A stretch of DNA of 64,000 bases, taken from assembly GCA_031552235.1 (NCBI GenBank), contig JAVBMR010000016.1:1-64000 (forward strand). The letters run 5' to 3'. A model generated the notes under the pieces. The model was not told the DNA's origin and ran no database searches. It saw only the letters and a program-made list of their open reading frames with translations. Of this stretch, positions 34,201 through 43,265 are shown piece by piece. This DNA is from WRDF01 sp031552235. Lineage in GTDB: Bacteria > Bacteroidota > Bacteroidia > Bacteroidales > Rikenellaceae. The position numbers were made by a program, and so were the translations under genes. The number at the start of each line of letters is the position of its first letter. Position 1 is the first letter of the stretch.

Positions 34201-34956
34201 ACCGGCGTTCGCGCGGCGATCATCCGCGAGAAGGGCAGCAACGGCGACCGCGAAATGGCGTGGAGCATGCACCTTGCCGGGATGGACGTGAAGGACGTCC
34301 ACATGACCGACCTTATCTCCGGCCGCGAAACGCTCGAAGACATAAACCTTATAGTATTCGTGGGCGGGTTCTCGAACTCGGACGTTCTAAACTCGGCCAA
34401 AGGCTGGGCGGGGGCGTTCCTGTATAATGATAAGGCCAAGAAGGCGCTCGATAATTTCTACGCACGCCCCGATACGCTTTCGCTGGGCGTCTGCAACGGC
34501 TGCCAGCTTATGGTCGAACTCGGCCTGCTCACCCCGTCGCACTCGGAAAAACCGAAGATGCTCCACAACGACAGCCCTAAATTCGAATCGGGTTTCGTGG
34601 GCGTAGGTATACAGAAGAGCCCGTCGGTGATGCTCAAGTCGCTCGAAGGCTCGGCGCTCGGCATCTGGATCGCGCACGGCGAGGGTAAATTCCACTTCCC
34701 GTATGGCGAGGACAGGTACAATGTGGCGATGACATATTCCTATAACCTCTACCCGTCGAACCCGAACGGCAGCATGTTCAACGCCGCCGGTATCGTTAGC
34801 GACGACGGCCGCCACCTTGCGATGATGCCCCACCTGGAACGCGCCATGCGTCCGTGGAACTGGGCGTATTACCCGGAAGACCGCGTGGCGGACGAAGTGA
34901 CCCCGTGGATCGAGGCGTTCGTGAACGCGGCCGAGTGGATCAAAAGTAAAAAATAA
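31273..34956 (+). CDS. purL: Phosphoribosylformylglycinamidine synthase
   Basis: Large single-chain PurL of purine synthesis, 1227 residues, converting FGAR to FGAM with glutamine. It has an N-terminal domain, two AIR-synthase-like halves (AETHNFPTTVEPFNGAATG, HDHGAGGHLNCLSE, and HDVSGGGLVTALLE in the second half) and a C-terminal glutamine amidotransferase with the nucleophile in LGVCNGCQLM. The catalytic His-Glu pair is near the C-terminus. The ATG at 31273 gives MILFFGNEEKIYAV; the frame upstream of it runs through the promoter repeat and is not coding. Confidence 0.96.
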   Translation: MILFFGNEEKIYAVQSPRMLNKDDVAKLVWLFSGAEYLSTENIQGRFIGPRREMITPWSTNAVEITQNMGLEGIVRIEEFVRDLGETTFDPMLNRRYDRLDQTIFTIDKKPDPIVYIDDIAAYNEKEGLALNTDEIAYLDSVAATMGRKLTDSEVFGFSQVNSEHCRHKIFNGTYIIDGKTMPDTLFGLIKKTTKANPGEVVSAYKDNCAFLAGPKAEQFAPQEHDTSDYFVTEDFESVISIKAETHNFPTTVEPFNGAATGTGGEIRDRIAGGKGAFPIAGTAVYMASYPRTDGTREWEGGMKEREWLYQTPEQILVKASNGASDFGNKFGQPLVTGSVLTFEHEENGKKFGYDKVIMLAGGIGYGRKQDSLKDEPEPGDKVVLLGGDNYRIGMGGGAVSSVATGEYANEIELNAVQRSNPEMQKRAYNAIRAVSEEKRNPIISIHDHGAGGHLNCLSELVEATGGRIDLDKLPVGDPTLSDREIVGNESQERMGLVIDQKDIDHLKRIADRERAPMYVIGETTGDMKFTFVDNRTGEKPIDWPLEYMFGKTPCTVITDNTVEETYRDVKYDTGKLVNYIEQVLQLEGVACKDWLTNKVDRSVTGRIAMQQCAGQVQLPLNDCAVVALDYQGKGGIATALGHAPVAAMADPEKGSVLAIAESLTNIVFAPLAHGLKGVSLSANWMWPCKNEGEDARLYKAVKAASDFSMGLGINIPTGKDSLSMTQKYPGGEKVYSPGTVIITSAGEVSDVAKSVKAALKNTASEILYVDMSGEGFGLGGSSFAQVTGSVGMDVPGVKDAAYFANAFGAVQALVNDGKVLAGHDVSGGGLVTALLEMTFADNHSGMAVKLDSLGEKDIVKVMFSERPAVVLQVKDAQALVAELGKQGVSACAIATVNQNRKFSIENGGVKLDLLVDGMRDTWYRSSYLLDRRQSTERLAYERFQNYKNTPLEYKFPADFSGKLSQWGIDPHRKTKTGVRAAIIREKGSNGDREMAWSMHLAGMDVKDVHMTDLISGRETLEDINLIVFVGGFSNSDVLNSAKGWAGAFLYNDKAKKALDNFYARPDTLSLGVCNGCQLMVELGLLTPSHSEKPKMLHNDSPKFESGFVGVGIQKSPSVMLKSLEGSALGIWIAHGEGKFHFPYGEDRYNVAMTYSYNLYPSNPNGSMFNAAGIVSDDGRHLAMMPHLERAMRPWNWAYYPEDRVADEVTPWIEAFVNAAEWIKSKK

Positions 34957-34997
34957 CTACAGCCCGTTGAGGCCGTGCGCTTGAATGATGTTGTAAA

Positions 34998-35807
34998 ATG
35001 AACAACGCTCCGATAGGCATATTCGATTCCGGCATGGGCGGGCTGTCCGTGTGGGCGAAGGTGCGCGCGGCGCTTCCTGGCGAATCGCTGGTCTATTTCG
35101 CCGACGGGGCCAACTGCCCCTACGGCGACCGAAGCCACGATGAAATCCGCGGATATGTGGAGGCGGCGGTCGAACAAATGCTGGCGCAAGGAGTGAAACT
35201 GGTGGTTCTGGCGTGCAATACGGCCACAGCCGCCTCCATCGGTTACCTGAGGGAGAAGTATCCCGACATGCCTTTCGTGGGGATGGAGCCGGCGGTGAAA
35301 CCGGCGGCGCTGAGTACGAAGAGCGGCGTCATAGCCGTACTGGCGACACGTTCGTCGCTCGAAGGAGGACACTTCAAACGTACCTCGGCCGAATTCGCCG
35401 ACAGGGTCAGGATACTCGCCGCCGTTGGCGAGGGCTGGGTTCCCATTGTGGAAGCGGGGCAGGAAGAAACCCCCGAAGCCCTTGAGGCTGTGCGGAAAGT
35501 GGTCGAGCCGTTGATCGCTCAGGGAGCCGACCGGCTTGTGTTGGGGTGTACGCACTACCCGTTCCTGACGAAAGCCATCCGGCAGGCGATAGGCGGCAGG
35601 AACGTCGAGATTGTGGACTCGGCCCCGGCCATCGTGAGGCGTGTAGAAGACTTGCTTGGCCGGAACGGTCTGGCGGCTTCGCCACTGAACGTGCCGCTGT
35701 ATACGTTCATGAGTTCGGCGGACGACGCCTATCTCGCGAAACTCACGGCAAAGGCCGAAGCGGCGTTGGAGATGCCTTCCGGCATACGGGCAGAGCAGAA
35801 ACGCTAG
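34998..35807 (+). CDS. murI: Glutamate racemase
   Basis: Makes D-glutamate for peptidoglycan. The two catalytic cysteines are C73 in LACNTAT and C184 in LGCTHYP, and the opening IFDSGMGGLSV holds the acidic partner D10. 269 residues, normal size. It is 41 bases after purL and probably co-transcribed. Its stop codon lies at the start of an intergenic repeat (35802 onward). Confidence 0.95.
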   Translation: MNNAPIGIFDSGMGGLSVWAKVRAALPGESLVYFADGANCPYGDRSHDEIRGYVEAAVEQMLAQGVKLVVLACNTATAASIGYLREKYPDMPFVGMEPAVKPAALSTKSGVIAVLATRSSLEGGHFKRTSAEFADRVRILAAVGEGWVPIVEAGQEETPEALEAVRKVVEPLIAQGADRLVLGCTHYPFLTKAIRQAIGGRNVEIVDSAPAIVRRVEDLLGRNGLAASPLNVPLYTFMSSADDAYLAKLTAKAEAALEMPSGIRAEQKR

Positions 35808-36003
35808 CTCGCACCGGATTATTCGGAAGAGAAATAACCATAATACTTTGCCTGCAACAGCGGGAGCTGACAGGACGAAAATAAGTCGAGACATATATTG
35901 TCCGACGAACGTTAGGCGCGAAGCGACTAAAAGGAGGAGTCAGATGTGAGACTTATTTTCTAGACCTTTTTGGTTACTTTTTACGGCAATGGTAAAAAGT
36001 AAC
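35802..36003. repeat. Composite intergenic repeat between murI and ftsK
   Basis: It begins in the murI stop with CGCTAGCTCGCACCGGA, a block also found at 51544 after the DoxX-like gene. An outer inverted repeat GAAAATAAGTC (35877-35887) with GACTTATTTTC (35950-35960) follows. The GTTACTTTTTAC palindrome (35973-35984 with 35992-36003, 7-base loop) comes last, a longer form of the one at 4153. No gene lies between. Confidence 0.65.
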
Positions 36004-36040
36004 ATATAATAAATAATTGCAAATAAACAACAGAATACAA

Positions 36041-38956
36041 ATGGCGCAGGCCCGGGATAAAAATACGGAACAGAAGAAACGCAAGGTCGCACTCACCGAG
36101 ACCCAGCAATGGATCGTTGGTATAACCCTTTTCGCGTTCGGACTGTACCTGCTTACGGCCATTGTGTCGTACTACTTCACATGGGCCGATGACCAGAGTT
36201 TCGTGGGGTGGGGCAGGATGGGTGCGGCTGCCGATATCTCCAACCTCGCGGGTAAGTACGGGGCTGTGATGGCAAACTGGTTCGTCGGCGAACTGTTGGG
36301 TGTATTCGCGGTGGCGATTCCTGTCGTGCTGCTTATCCTGGCCGTGAGGGTTATCGACATCCGCCCGCTGTTTCTGCGCAAATCGGTGCGTATATCGCTT
36401 ATTATCATGATACTCGGTTCTCTGTCGCTCGGGTTCCTGTTCAAGGACAGCTGGGGCGTCTTCGGCAGCGGTTTAGGAGGCAGGCAGGGTATAGTGATGT
36501 CGGCATGGATGGAGGGGTATCTCGGGAAAATAGGGACGCTGCTGCTGTTGCTGCTGGGGTGGGTACTCATTGGCGTTTATATAAGCAAAAAGACGATTTC
36601 TGTAGTCAATAACGTCGGGAAAGGCATTTTTGACGGCGGTGTGCGCATCGGAGGAACGGTCATCGACCATGCCGTGGACCTTGTGAACAGGGGGGCGCAG
36701 AAAGAGGAACAGGAGGAAACCGGAATTGATACACCTGCGGAAGTTCCCTGCGAAAGCGCTCCCGCAGAGGTTTTATCGGTGGTCGAGCCGGGAGCGGAAG
36801 CGGAAGAGCCGATCCTCACGCCCGGGAAACAGATTACGACGATAAACGATATGTACAGCCGCGGTAGCGAGTTCTTCGAGATCACGGACGCGCGCAGGAG
36901 GGAGAAAGACGGCGGCGAGACAATGGCGGCGGTGCCTGGCGGGGCTTCGGCAGGCGCGGCGGCGAATGTCGTTTCAGGCGTTGGAGGCGCCGAAAGCCTT
37001 GGAAGCACCGGGAGCGGCATTGTCGTTATGGATGGCGGCGCCGGGAACGCAGGCGGCGGCGTTGGAAGCGCCGCTCCAAAAAGCGCTGCGGGAGGTAATG
37101 TAGTGACGTTCGGCGATGACGCGGGCGACTTTATGTCGCGGCGGGATGCCGGCCGCGTGAGTGCGGCTGACGACAGCCGTTACGCCGGAGGCGTGGGCGA
37201 ATTCGCAGGGCAGAACGGGCAGAACGGGCAGGATGCGCCCCGTGCGAACGGCCGCCCGGCTGGCGAGGTCGTCGAGGTTAGGCAGACGCAGGACGGGGTA
37301 TTCGAAATAGTTGAAACAGGTGGTACGGTGTCGGTCGGAGGTGTGCTCGAAAGCTCCTCTCCGGGCGGCGTGCGGCCTGGCGATAAGCTCGAAGTCGTTG
37401 TTTCCGAACGGCGCGACGTTCTGCTTGCCGAGGACGAGATCGACAGTTCGTTGTATGATCCCACGCTCGAACTCTCGAAATACCAGAAGCCCCCGGTCGA
37501 AATACTTGAAGACCACAGCATCGACGTGCAGGTGACCGAGGAGGAGATATACCAGAACAAGAACCAGATAGTCAAGACACTGGAAAATTTCGGCATCAAG
37601 ATAGACAAGATCAAGGCCACCATAGGCCCTACCGTGACGCTCTACGAGATCGTCCCGGCCGCCGGGGTAAAAATATCGAAGATAAAGAACCTTGAAGATG
37701 ATATAGCTCTGAGCCTCAAGGCGTTGGGTATCCGTATCATCGCCCCGATGCCGGGGAAAGGCACTGTGGGTATTGAGGTGCCGAACAAAGACAAGGAGAT
37801 AGTGTCGATGTACTCGCTCGTGAGGACGAAAAAGTTCCAGGAGAGCGAATACGAGCTGCCTGTGGTACTCGGCAAGAACATCTCGAACGAGCTTTACATG
37901 ATCGACCTCGCCAAGATGCCCCATCTTCTGGTGGCGGGCGCGACGGGGCAGGGGAAGAGCGTGGGGCTGAATACCATCATAACATCGCTGCTCTACAAGA
38001 AGCATCCGGGCGAGCTGAAATTCGTCATGGTCGACCCCAAACGCGTGGAACTGTCGCTCTACGCCCGGCTCGAAAAACACTTCCTCGCCAAGATGGAGAG
38101 CGAGGACGACGCCATCCTGACCGACACCCAGAAGGTGGTCTACACCCTCAATTCGCTGTGCAAAGAGATGTCCGACCGCTACGACCTGCTGCGCCTGGCC
38201 GAGGTGAAGAAAATATCGGAGTACAATGACAAGTTCCGCCGCCGCAGGCTCAATCCGCAGAAAGGACACAGGTTCATGCCTTATATCGTGGTCGTGATCG
38301 ACGAGTTCGCCGATATGATAATGACGGCAGGCCGCGAGGTCGAAGCGCCCATCACACGCCTCGCGCAGTTGGCCCGCGCCGTTGGTATCCACCTCGTCAT
38401 CGCCACGCAGCGCCCGGACGTGAAGGTCATCACGGGGCTTATAAAAGCCAACTTCCCCGCCCGCATAGCGTTCCGCGTGATGTCGATGGTGGATTCGAGG
38501 ACGATCATAGACCAGCCCGGGGCCAATCAGCTCATAGGCCGCGGCGATATGCTCATGTCGCTCAACGGCGAGCTGACGAGGGTGCAGTGCGCCTTCATCG
38601 ACACGCCCGAGATAGAGCGTGTGGCCGAGTTCATAAGCGGCCAGCGCGGATATGCCAGCGCCTACAATCTGCCGGACTATGTGCCTGATTCAGAGAGCGG
38701 GGCCGCCAAAAATGTCGATCTCGGGCAGATAGACCCCATGTTCGAAGAGGTGGCACGGTTCGTGGTGCAAAACCAGCAGGGCTCCACATCGTCCATACAG
38801 CGCCGTTTTTCAATAGGATATAACCGTGCCGGGCGTATCATGGACCAGTTGGAGGGCTACGGCATAGTCGGCAGGGCGGAAGGCAGCAAACCGCGGGAGG
38901 TGCTCATTGTGGATGTCATGTCGCTGGAGCATATCCTAAGCCGGATGGACGAGTAG
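36041..38956 (+). CDS. ftsK: DNA translocase FtsK
   Basis: Septal DNA pump that clears chromosomes into daughter cells and activates XerCD recombination at dif. The N-terminal ~190 residues hold about four membrane helices. A low-complexity Gly/Ala/Glu linker spans ~225-470. The motor domain has Walker A GATGQGKS (~633-640) and Walker B VVIDEFADM. A C-terminal winged-helix gamma domain (SSIQRRFSIGYNRAGRIMD) reads KOPS-like sites. I chose the ATG at 36041 (MAQARDKN, 971 residues) over an upstream TTG. The LolA-like gene follows in the same direction. Confidence 0.95.
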   Translation: MAQARDKNTEQKKRKVALTETQQWIVGITLFAFGLYLLTAIVSYYFTWADDQSFVGWGRMGAAADISNLAGKYGAVMANWFVGELLGVFAVAIPVVLLILAVRVIDIRPLFLRKSVRISLIIMILGSLSLGFLFKDSWGVFGSGLGGRQGIVMSAWMEGYLGKIGTLLLLLLGWVLIGVYISKKTISVVNNVGKGIFDGGVRIGGTVIDHAVDLVNRGAQKEEQEETGIDTPAEVPCESAPAEVLSVVEPGAEAEEPILTPGKQITTINDMYSRGSEFFEITDARRREKDGGETMAAVPGGASAGAAANVVSGVGGAESLGSTGSGIVVMDGGAGNAGGGVGSAAPKSAAGGNVVTFGDDAGDFMSRRDAGRVSAADDSRYAGGVGEFAGQNGQNGQDAPRANGRPAGEVVEVRQTQDGVFEIVETGGTVSVGGVLESSSPGGVRPGDKLEVVVSERRDVLLAEDEIDSSLYDPTLELSKYQKPPVEILEDHSIDVQVTEEEIYQNKNQIVKTLENFGIKIDKIKATIGPTVTLYEIVPAAGVKISKIKNLEDDIALSLKALGIRIIAPMPGKGTVGIEVPNKDKEIVSMYSLVRTKKFQESEYELPVVLGKNISNELYMIDLAKMPHLLVAGATGQGKSVGLNTIITSLLYKKHPGELKFVMVDPKRVELSLYARLEKHFLAKMESEDDAILTDTQKVVYTLNSLCKEMSDRYDLLRLAEVKKISEYNDKFRRRRLNPQKGHRFMPYIVVVIDEFADMIMTAGREVEAPITRLAQLARAVGIHLVIATQRPDVKVITGLIKANFPARIAFRVMSMVDSRTIIDQPGANQLIGRGDMLMSLNGELTRVQCAFIDTPEIERVAEFISGQRGYASAYNLPDYVPDSESGAAKNVDLGQIDPMFEEVARFVVQNQQGSTSSIQRRFSIGYNRAGRIMDQLEGYGIVGRAEGSKPREVLIVDVMSLEHILSRMDE

Positions 38957-39040
38957 AGCAAAAGAATTTTGTGGGATTGCCGATAAAAAATGTCACGTTT
39001 ATCGATTCAAAACGTCATATCAGTAGAAAAAGATAAGATC

Positions 39041-39700
39041 ATGAAAAGAATAGTTGCGGTATTTGTTTTTTGCCTGTTGGCCTCGCCGCTCTCCGTGTTG
39101 GCATTACCCCTTTCCACATCGGCGGACAGCGGCGAAAAGGCTGCCGCGTTGCTCGCCGGCCTTTCGAAAAACATAGCCGCACTGGGGGATTACCGTGTCG
39201 AGTTCGGCGTCGGGGCCGAGGGAGGGCAGATACTTGGCAGCTATATCGTGAGCGGCCCGAAGTTCCGGATCGTTACGCCCGAGTTCGAAGTCATCGGCGA
39301 CGGCGTGTCGAGGTACGAGATAAACCACGAGCTGCGCGAGGTTGTCGCCGACGCCATGGATACCACCGACGTGAATATCCTCGTTAACCCAGTGAAAGCG
39401 TTCGAGTTCGCGAAAGAAGGATTCGTTCCTTCGTATAAGGGCGAGGTGCAGGCGAACGGCAAGGTTTGCGACATGGTGGAAATGAAGCCGGCGCTCGATG
39501 GTTCGGCGATAACCCAGGTGAAGCTGTACGTGGCGCGCGACACAGGCCTGCCGGTCAGGCTCGAATACCTGCTCGACGGCATAGACGAAAAAGTTTCCGT
39601 AACGGTTTCTTCCTTCAAAAAAGACACGGCGATAAAACTGTCCGATTTCGTTTTCGACCGCTCGAAATACAAAGGCTACGAAGTTGTGGATTTCAGGTAA
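39041..39700 (+). CDS. LolA-like outer membrane lipoprotein carrier
   Basis: A 219-residue periplasmic protein: Sec signal in residues 1-22, then a LolA/LolB-type half-barrel. The pattern of short strands with YRVEFG, GSYIVSGPKFRIVTPEFEVIGDG and VVDF near the end fits the Bacteroidota LolA family, which shuttles lipoproteins to the outer membrane. It follows ftsK by ~85 bases, a neighbourhood often seen in Bacteroidales. The ATG at 39041 is chosen to put the signal peptide first. Similarity is weak, so the exact role is inferred. Confidence 0.75.
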   Translation: MKRIVAVFVFCLLASPLSVLALPLSTSADSGEKAAALLAGLSKNIAALGDYRVEFGVGAEGGQILGSYIVSGPKFRIVTPEFEVIGDGVSRYEINHELREVVADAMDTTDVNILVNPVKAFEFAKEGFVPSYKGEVQANGKVCDMVEMKPALDGSAITQVKLYVARDTGLPVRLEYLLDGIDEKVSVTVSSFKKDTAIKLSDFVFDRSKYKGYEVVDFR

Positions 39701-39742
39701 ACGACCCTCGTCCGAAGACTAACCCATTACTTGCTATAGATT

Positions 39743-40414
39743 ATGAAAAGGACCTTGGTGTTCTCGATGCTTGCCGCATTGTCCGCATCCATTATGCTCG
39801 GTTCACAGGCAGGCGCGAAATCAAAGATTAGATTAATATTCCCTTCTGCCGAGGTCGGGATAACTGATTTCGTGGCGACCGATTACAGCATGTATCCCGC
39901 GGACGAACGAGGTTTTATGGATCTGAATGGCAAATCGATCCATATCACGTTTAACCTTGGTGGCGGCACTATGCCGCTTGTTTCCGACGGGAAGCTGAGT
40001 TTGAGCGGCGGGATCGGGATCGCGTGCGACAATTATGTTTTCAGCGAAAAGGTAACCATCACAAAAGAGGGCGGTATGATACGCCCCGTGCCCATAGACG
40101 GCAGCTACAAAAAGTCGAAATTCAACACTGTTTCACTGAAACTGCCGCTTACGCTGGATTTAAACCTGCGGCCTGTAACTGTCTCTGCCGGCGCTTACGG
40201 CAGTGCGGTCATCTCGCAGCACACAAAGTATAAAAAGCCCAAGCACAAGGAAAAGGGGTTGGGCTACATGAACACATTCCAGGCCGGGCTGACCGCGAGG
40301 GTGTGGTATGATTGCGTGGGCGTGTTCGCCAATTACGGACTTACCGACTTTTTCCGCCACGATTCGGGTCCCGAATTGCATCCCCTGACTATCGGTCTTT
40401 GCTTCGGCTGGTAG
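39743..40414 (+). CDS. Outer membrane beta-barrel protein
   Basis: A 223-residue exported protein with a signal peptide (~1-25). The rest consists of alternating amphipathic strands (IHITFNLGGGTMPLV, LSLSGGIGIACDNYVF, LTLDLNLRPVTVSAGAYG) and ends in an aromatic residue (LTIGLCFGW), the typical outer-membrane sorting end. It resembles PorT-type small barrels of Bacteroidota, whose ligands are unknown. It follows the LolA-like gene by 42 bases and a terminator comes 8 bases after its stop. Confidence 0.7.
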   Translation: MKRTLVFSMLAALSASIMLGSQAGAKSKIRLIFPSAEVGITDFVATDYSMYPADERGFMDLNGKSIHITFNLGGGTMPLVSDGKLSLSGGIGIACDNYVFSEKVTITKEGGMIRPVPIDGSYKKSKFNTVSLKLPLTLDLNLRPVTVSAGAYGSAVISQHTKYKKPKHKEKGLGYMNTFQAGLTARVWYDCVGVFANYGLTDFFRHDSGPELHPLTIGLCFGW

Positions 40415-40421
40415 AAGAATG

Positions 40422-40446
40422 AAAAGCGGCCTTGGAAGCCGCTTTT
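40422..40446 (+). terminator. Terminator of the ftsK-LolA-barrel operon
   Basis: Stem AAAAGCGGC (40422-40430) with GCCGCTTTT (40438-40446), loop CTTGGAA, followed by TT AT. It closes the transcript before gyrA. Confidence 0.85.
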
Positions 40447-40481
40447 TTATTGATAAAATAGGGTTTTTAGGCCCGCGCAGG

Positions 40482-40513
40482 TTTGGTATTCCGGTATTTT
40501 ATCTGTATCTTGG
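40482..40513 (+). promoter_or_regulatory. gyrA promoter
   Basis: TTTG at 40482-40485, 20 bases, then TATCTTGG at 40506-40513 (one mismatch to TAnnTTTG), 26 bases before the gyrA ATG. Confidence 0.55.
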
Positions 40514-40539
40514 CATGGTTAAAAAACTCTTAAAAAGAT

Positions 40540-43188
40540 ATGTCACAAGAAACGATAAAAGGGGCCGGTGAGATGGACGAGGCCGCAAAAACCGTAAATG
40601 CCGCGGCAGGCGGTAACGGCGACGGCGGGGACAGTGTGGGCGACGACGGCTCGGGCAACGGAAGGATCATTAAGGTCAATATAGAGGAGCAGATGAAGAG
40701 CGCCTACATCGACTATTCGATGTCGGTGATCGTGTCGCGCGCCCTCCCCGACGTTCGGGACGGTTTGAAACCCGTGCACAGGCGCATCCTTTTCGGGATG
40801 AGCAACGAACTCAATCTTTATTCGGACAAGCAGCACCGTAAGTCGGCGCGTATCGTCGGCGACGTGATGGGTAAGTTCCACCCGCACGGCGACAGTTCGA
40901 TCTACGACGCGATGGTGCGTATGGCACAGGAGTGGAGCATGCGCTATCCGCTCGTGGACGGTCAGGGTAACTTCGGTTCGATAGACGGCGACGGTCCTGC
41001 GGCAATGCGTTACACCGAGGCGAGGATGAAGAAGTTGGCCGACGAGGTAATGGCTGACATAGACAAGGATACGGTCGATTTCACGGGCAACTTCGACGAC
41101 ACAATACAGGAGCCGTTAGTGCTGCCGACCAAGGTGCCGCTGCTGCTGCTGAACGGCGCTTCGGGTATCGCGGTGGGCATGGCGACCAACATGGCGCCGC
41201 ACAACCTCACCGAAGTTATGGACGCCTGCTGCGCTTACATCGACAACAGGGATATTGAAATATCGGAGCTGATGCATTTTGTGAAGGCTCCCGACTTCCC
41301 GACCGGCGGGATCATTTACGGCTATGCCGGCGTTCAGGAAGCTATGGAGACCGGCCGCGGCCGCGTGATAATGCGCGCCAGGACAGAGATCGAATACACC
41401 CACAGCGGCCGCGAATGCATTGTGATTACGGAAATACCGTACATGGTGAACAAGGCGGAGATGATCCGCAAGATCGCCGACCTGATCAACGAAAAGAAGA
41501 TCGAGGGCATCTCGTACATCAACGACGAGAGCGACCGCAAGGGTATGCGCGTGGTCATCATCCTCAAGAGCGATGCAGTTGCGAGCGTGGTACTCAATAC
41601 GTTATATAAATACACGGCGATGCAATCGTCTTTCGCGGTGAACAACATCGCGCTGGTGAACGGCCGCCCGATGATGCTCAACCTGAAAGACCTCATCCGC
41701 CATTTCGTGAACCACAGGCACGAGGTCATCCTGCGCCGCACGCGCTACGACCTTGCCCAGGCCGAGAAGAGGGCGCATATCCTTCAGGGGCTGCTCATCG
41801 CACTCGACCACATCGACGAGATAATCAAGATAATACGCGCCTCGGAAACTCCGGAAGCCGCGAAAACGTCGCTCATGGAGCGTTTCGGCCTCAGCGAGAT
41901 ACAGGCCGGTGCGATCATCGACATGCGCCTGCGTGCCCTTACCGGCCTCGAACGCAATAAGTTGCAGGCCGAATTCGATGCTATCCAGAAGCAGATCGAG
42001 TATTTCAACTCGATACTTGCCGACGAGGCGCTCCAGATGAAGGTCATCAAGGACGAACTCATCGAGATACGTGACAAATACGGCGACAAACGCCGCTCAG
42101 AGATAGTTTACGCCTCGGAAGAGTTCAATCCCGAGGATTTCTACGCCGACGAGGAGATGGTGATCACTATCTCGCGCATGGGCTACATCAAGCGTACGCC
42201 GCTCACCGAATACCGCACGCAGTCGCGCGGCGGGGTGGGAGCCAAGGCCAGCGCAACCCGCGACGAGGACTTTATCGAGCACCTCTACGTGACCACGATG
42301 CACAACACAATGCTCTTCTTTACGGAAAAAGGGCGCTGCTACTGGCTCAAGGTATACCAGATCCCGGAAGGTACGCGCACATCGAAAGGCCGTGCTATCC
42401 AGAACGTTATCCAGATCGAGCCGGACGATAAGGTAAGGGCTTATGTTAATGTCCGCAACCTCAACGACGAGGAATATGTGGACAGCAACTACATCATCAT
42501 GTGCAGCAAGCACGGGATCATCAAGAAGACCAAACTCGAAGCGTATTCTCGTCCCCGCCAGAACGGCGTGAACGCCATCACGATCAAGGACGGCGACCAG
42601 CTTATCGAGGCGAAACTCACCAGCGGCAGCGCGGAAGTGCTTATCGGTGCGCGGGAAGGCAAGGCTATACGCTTCAACGAGAGCACGGTAAGGCCGATGG
42701 GCCGTACGGCGGCGGGCGTGAAAGCGATCACACTGGAGGGCGACGACGAGGTAATAGGTATGGTGTGTGTGGAGCCGGATGCTAATGAAAGCATATTCGT
42801 GGTCTCGGAGCACGGTTACGGCAAGCGCACACTGCTCAACGACGAAGACGGCGAACCCGTTTACAGGGTTACCAACCGCGGCGGCAAAGGCGTGAAAACC
42901 ATGCAGATAACCGAAAAAACAGGTAAGCTCATCTCGATACAGGGCGTGACGGAGGAGAACGACCTTATGATCATAAACCGCAGCGGTATCGCTATCCGCA
43001 TGGCCGTTTCGGACATCAGGCTGGCAGGCCGCGCGACGCAGGGCGTGAAGGTCATCAACCTGCGCAACGGCGATACCATCGCTTCAGTGGTGGCGGTTCC
43101 CGGAGGCGGCGATGAAAACGAGGAGGGCCAGGCCGATGCAGGCGCCCCGGAAGTTGCGGCCGACACCGCCGACACCGCACAGGAGTAG
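40540..43188 (+). CDS. gyrA: DNA gyrase subunit A
   Basis: Breakage-reunion subunit of gyrase, which introduces negative supercoils. The active tyrosine is Y158 in AAMRYTEARM. The quinolone-determining helix reads HPHGDSSIYDAMVRM; S119 and D123 correspond to E. coli S83 and D87, so the drug-sensitive residues are present. The C-terminal pinwheel contains a GyrA-box-like QSRGGVG at the first blade. An acidic/Gly-rich N-terminal extension of ~40 residues precedes the conserved IIKVNIEEQMK. 882 residues. No gyrB is in the window. Confidence 0.96.
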   Translation: MSQETIKGAGEMDEAAKTVNAAAGGNGDGGDSVGDDGSGNGRIIKVNIEEQMKSAYIDYSMSVIVSRALPDVRDGLKPVHRRILFGMSNELNLYSDKQHRKSARIVGDVMGKFHPHGDSSIYDAMVRMAQEWSMRYPLVDGQGNFGSIDGDGPAAMRYTEARMKKLADEVMADIDKDTVDFTGNFDDTIQEPLVLPTKVPLLLLNGASGIAVGMATNMAPHNLTEVMDACCAYIDNRDIEISELMHFVKAPDFPTGGIIYGYAGVQEAMETGRGRVIMRARTEIEYTHSGRECIVITEIPYMVNKAEMIRKIADLINEKKIEGISYINDESDRKGMRVVIILKSDAVASVVLNTLYKYTAMQSSFAVNNIALVNGRPMMLNLKDLIRHFVNHRHEVILRRTRYDLAQAEKRAHILQGLLIALDHIDEIIKIIRASETPEAAKTSLMERFGLSEIQAGAIIDMRLRALTGLERNKLQAEFDAIQKQIEYFNSILADEALQMKVIKDELIEIRDKYGDKRRSEIVYASEEFNPEDFYADEEMVITISRMGYIKRTPLTEYRTQSRGGVGAKASATRDEDFIEHLYVTTMHNTMLFFTEKGRCYWLKVYQIPEGTRTSKGRAIQNVIQIEPDDKVRAYVNVRNLNDEEYVDSNYIIMCSKHGIIKKTKLEAYSRPRQNGVNAITIKDGDQLIEAKLTSGSAEVLIGAREGKAIRFNESTVRPMGRTAAGVKAITLEGDDEVIGMVCVEPDANESIFVVSEHGYGKRTLLNDEDGEPVYRVTNRGGKGVKTMQITEKTGKLISIQGVTEENDLMIINRSGIAIRMAVSDIRLAGRATQGVKVINLRNGDTIASVVAVPGGGDENEEGQADAGAPEVAADTADTAQE

Positions 43189-43265
43189 GTTGTAAATATG
43201 TAATGTAAAGCGAATTACCCTATCGGGGATTTCGGACAGGATATTAACCAAAAACGAGGACTGAT

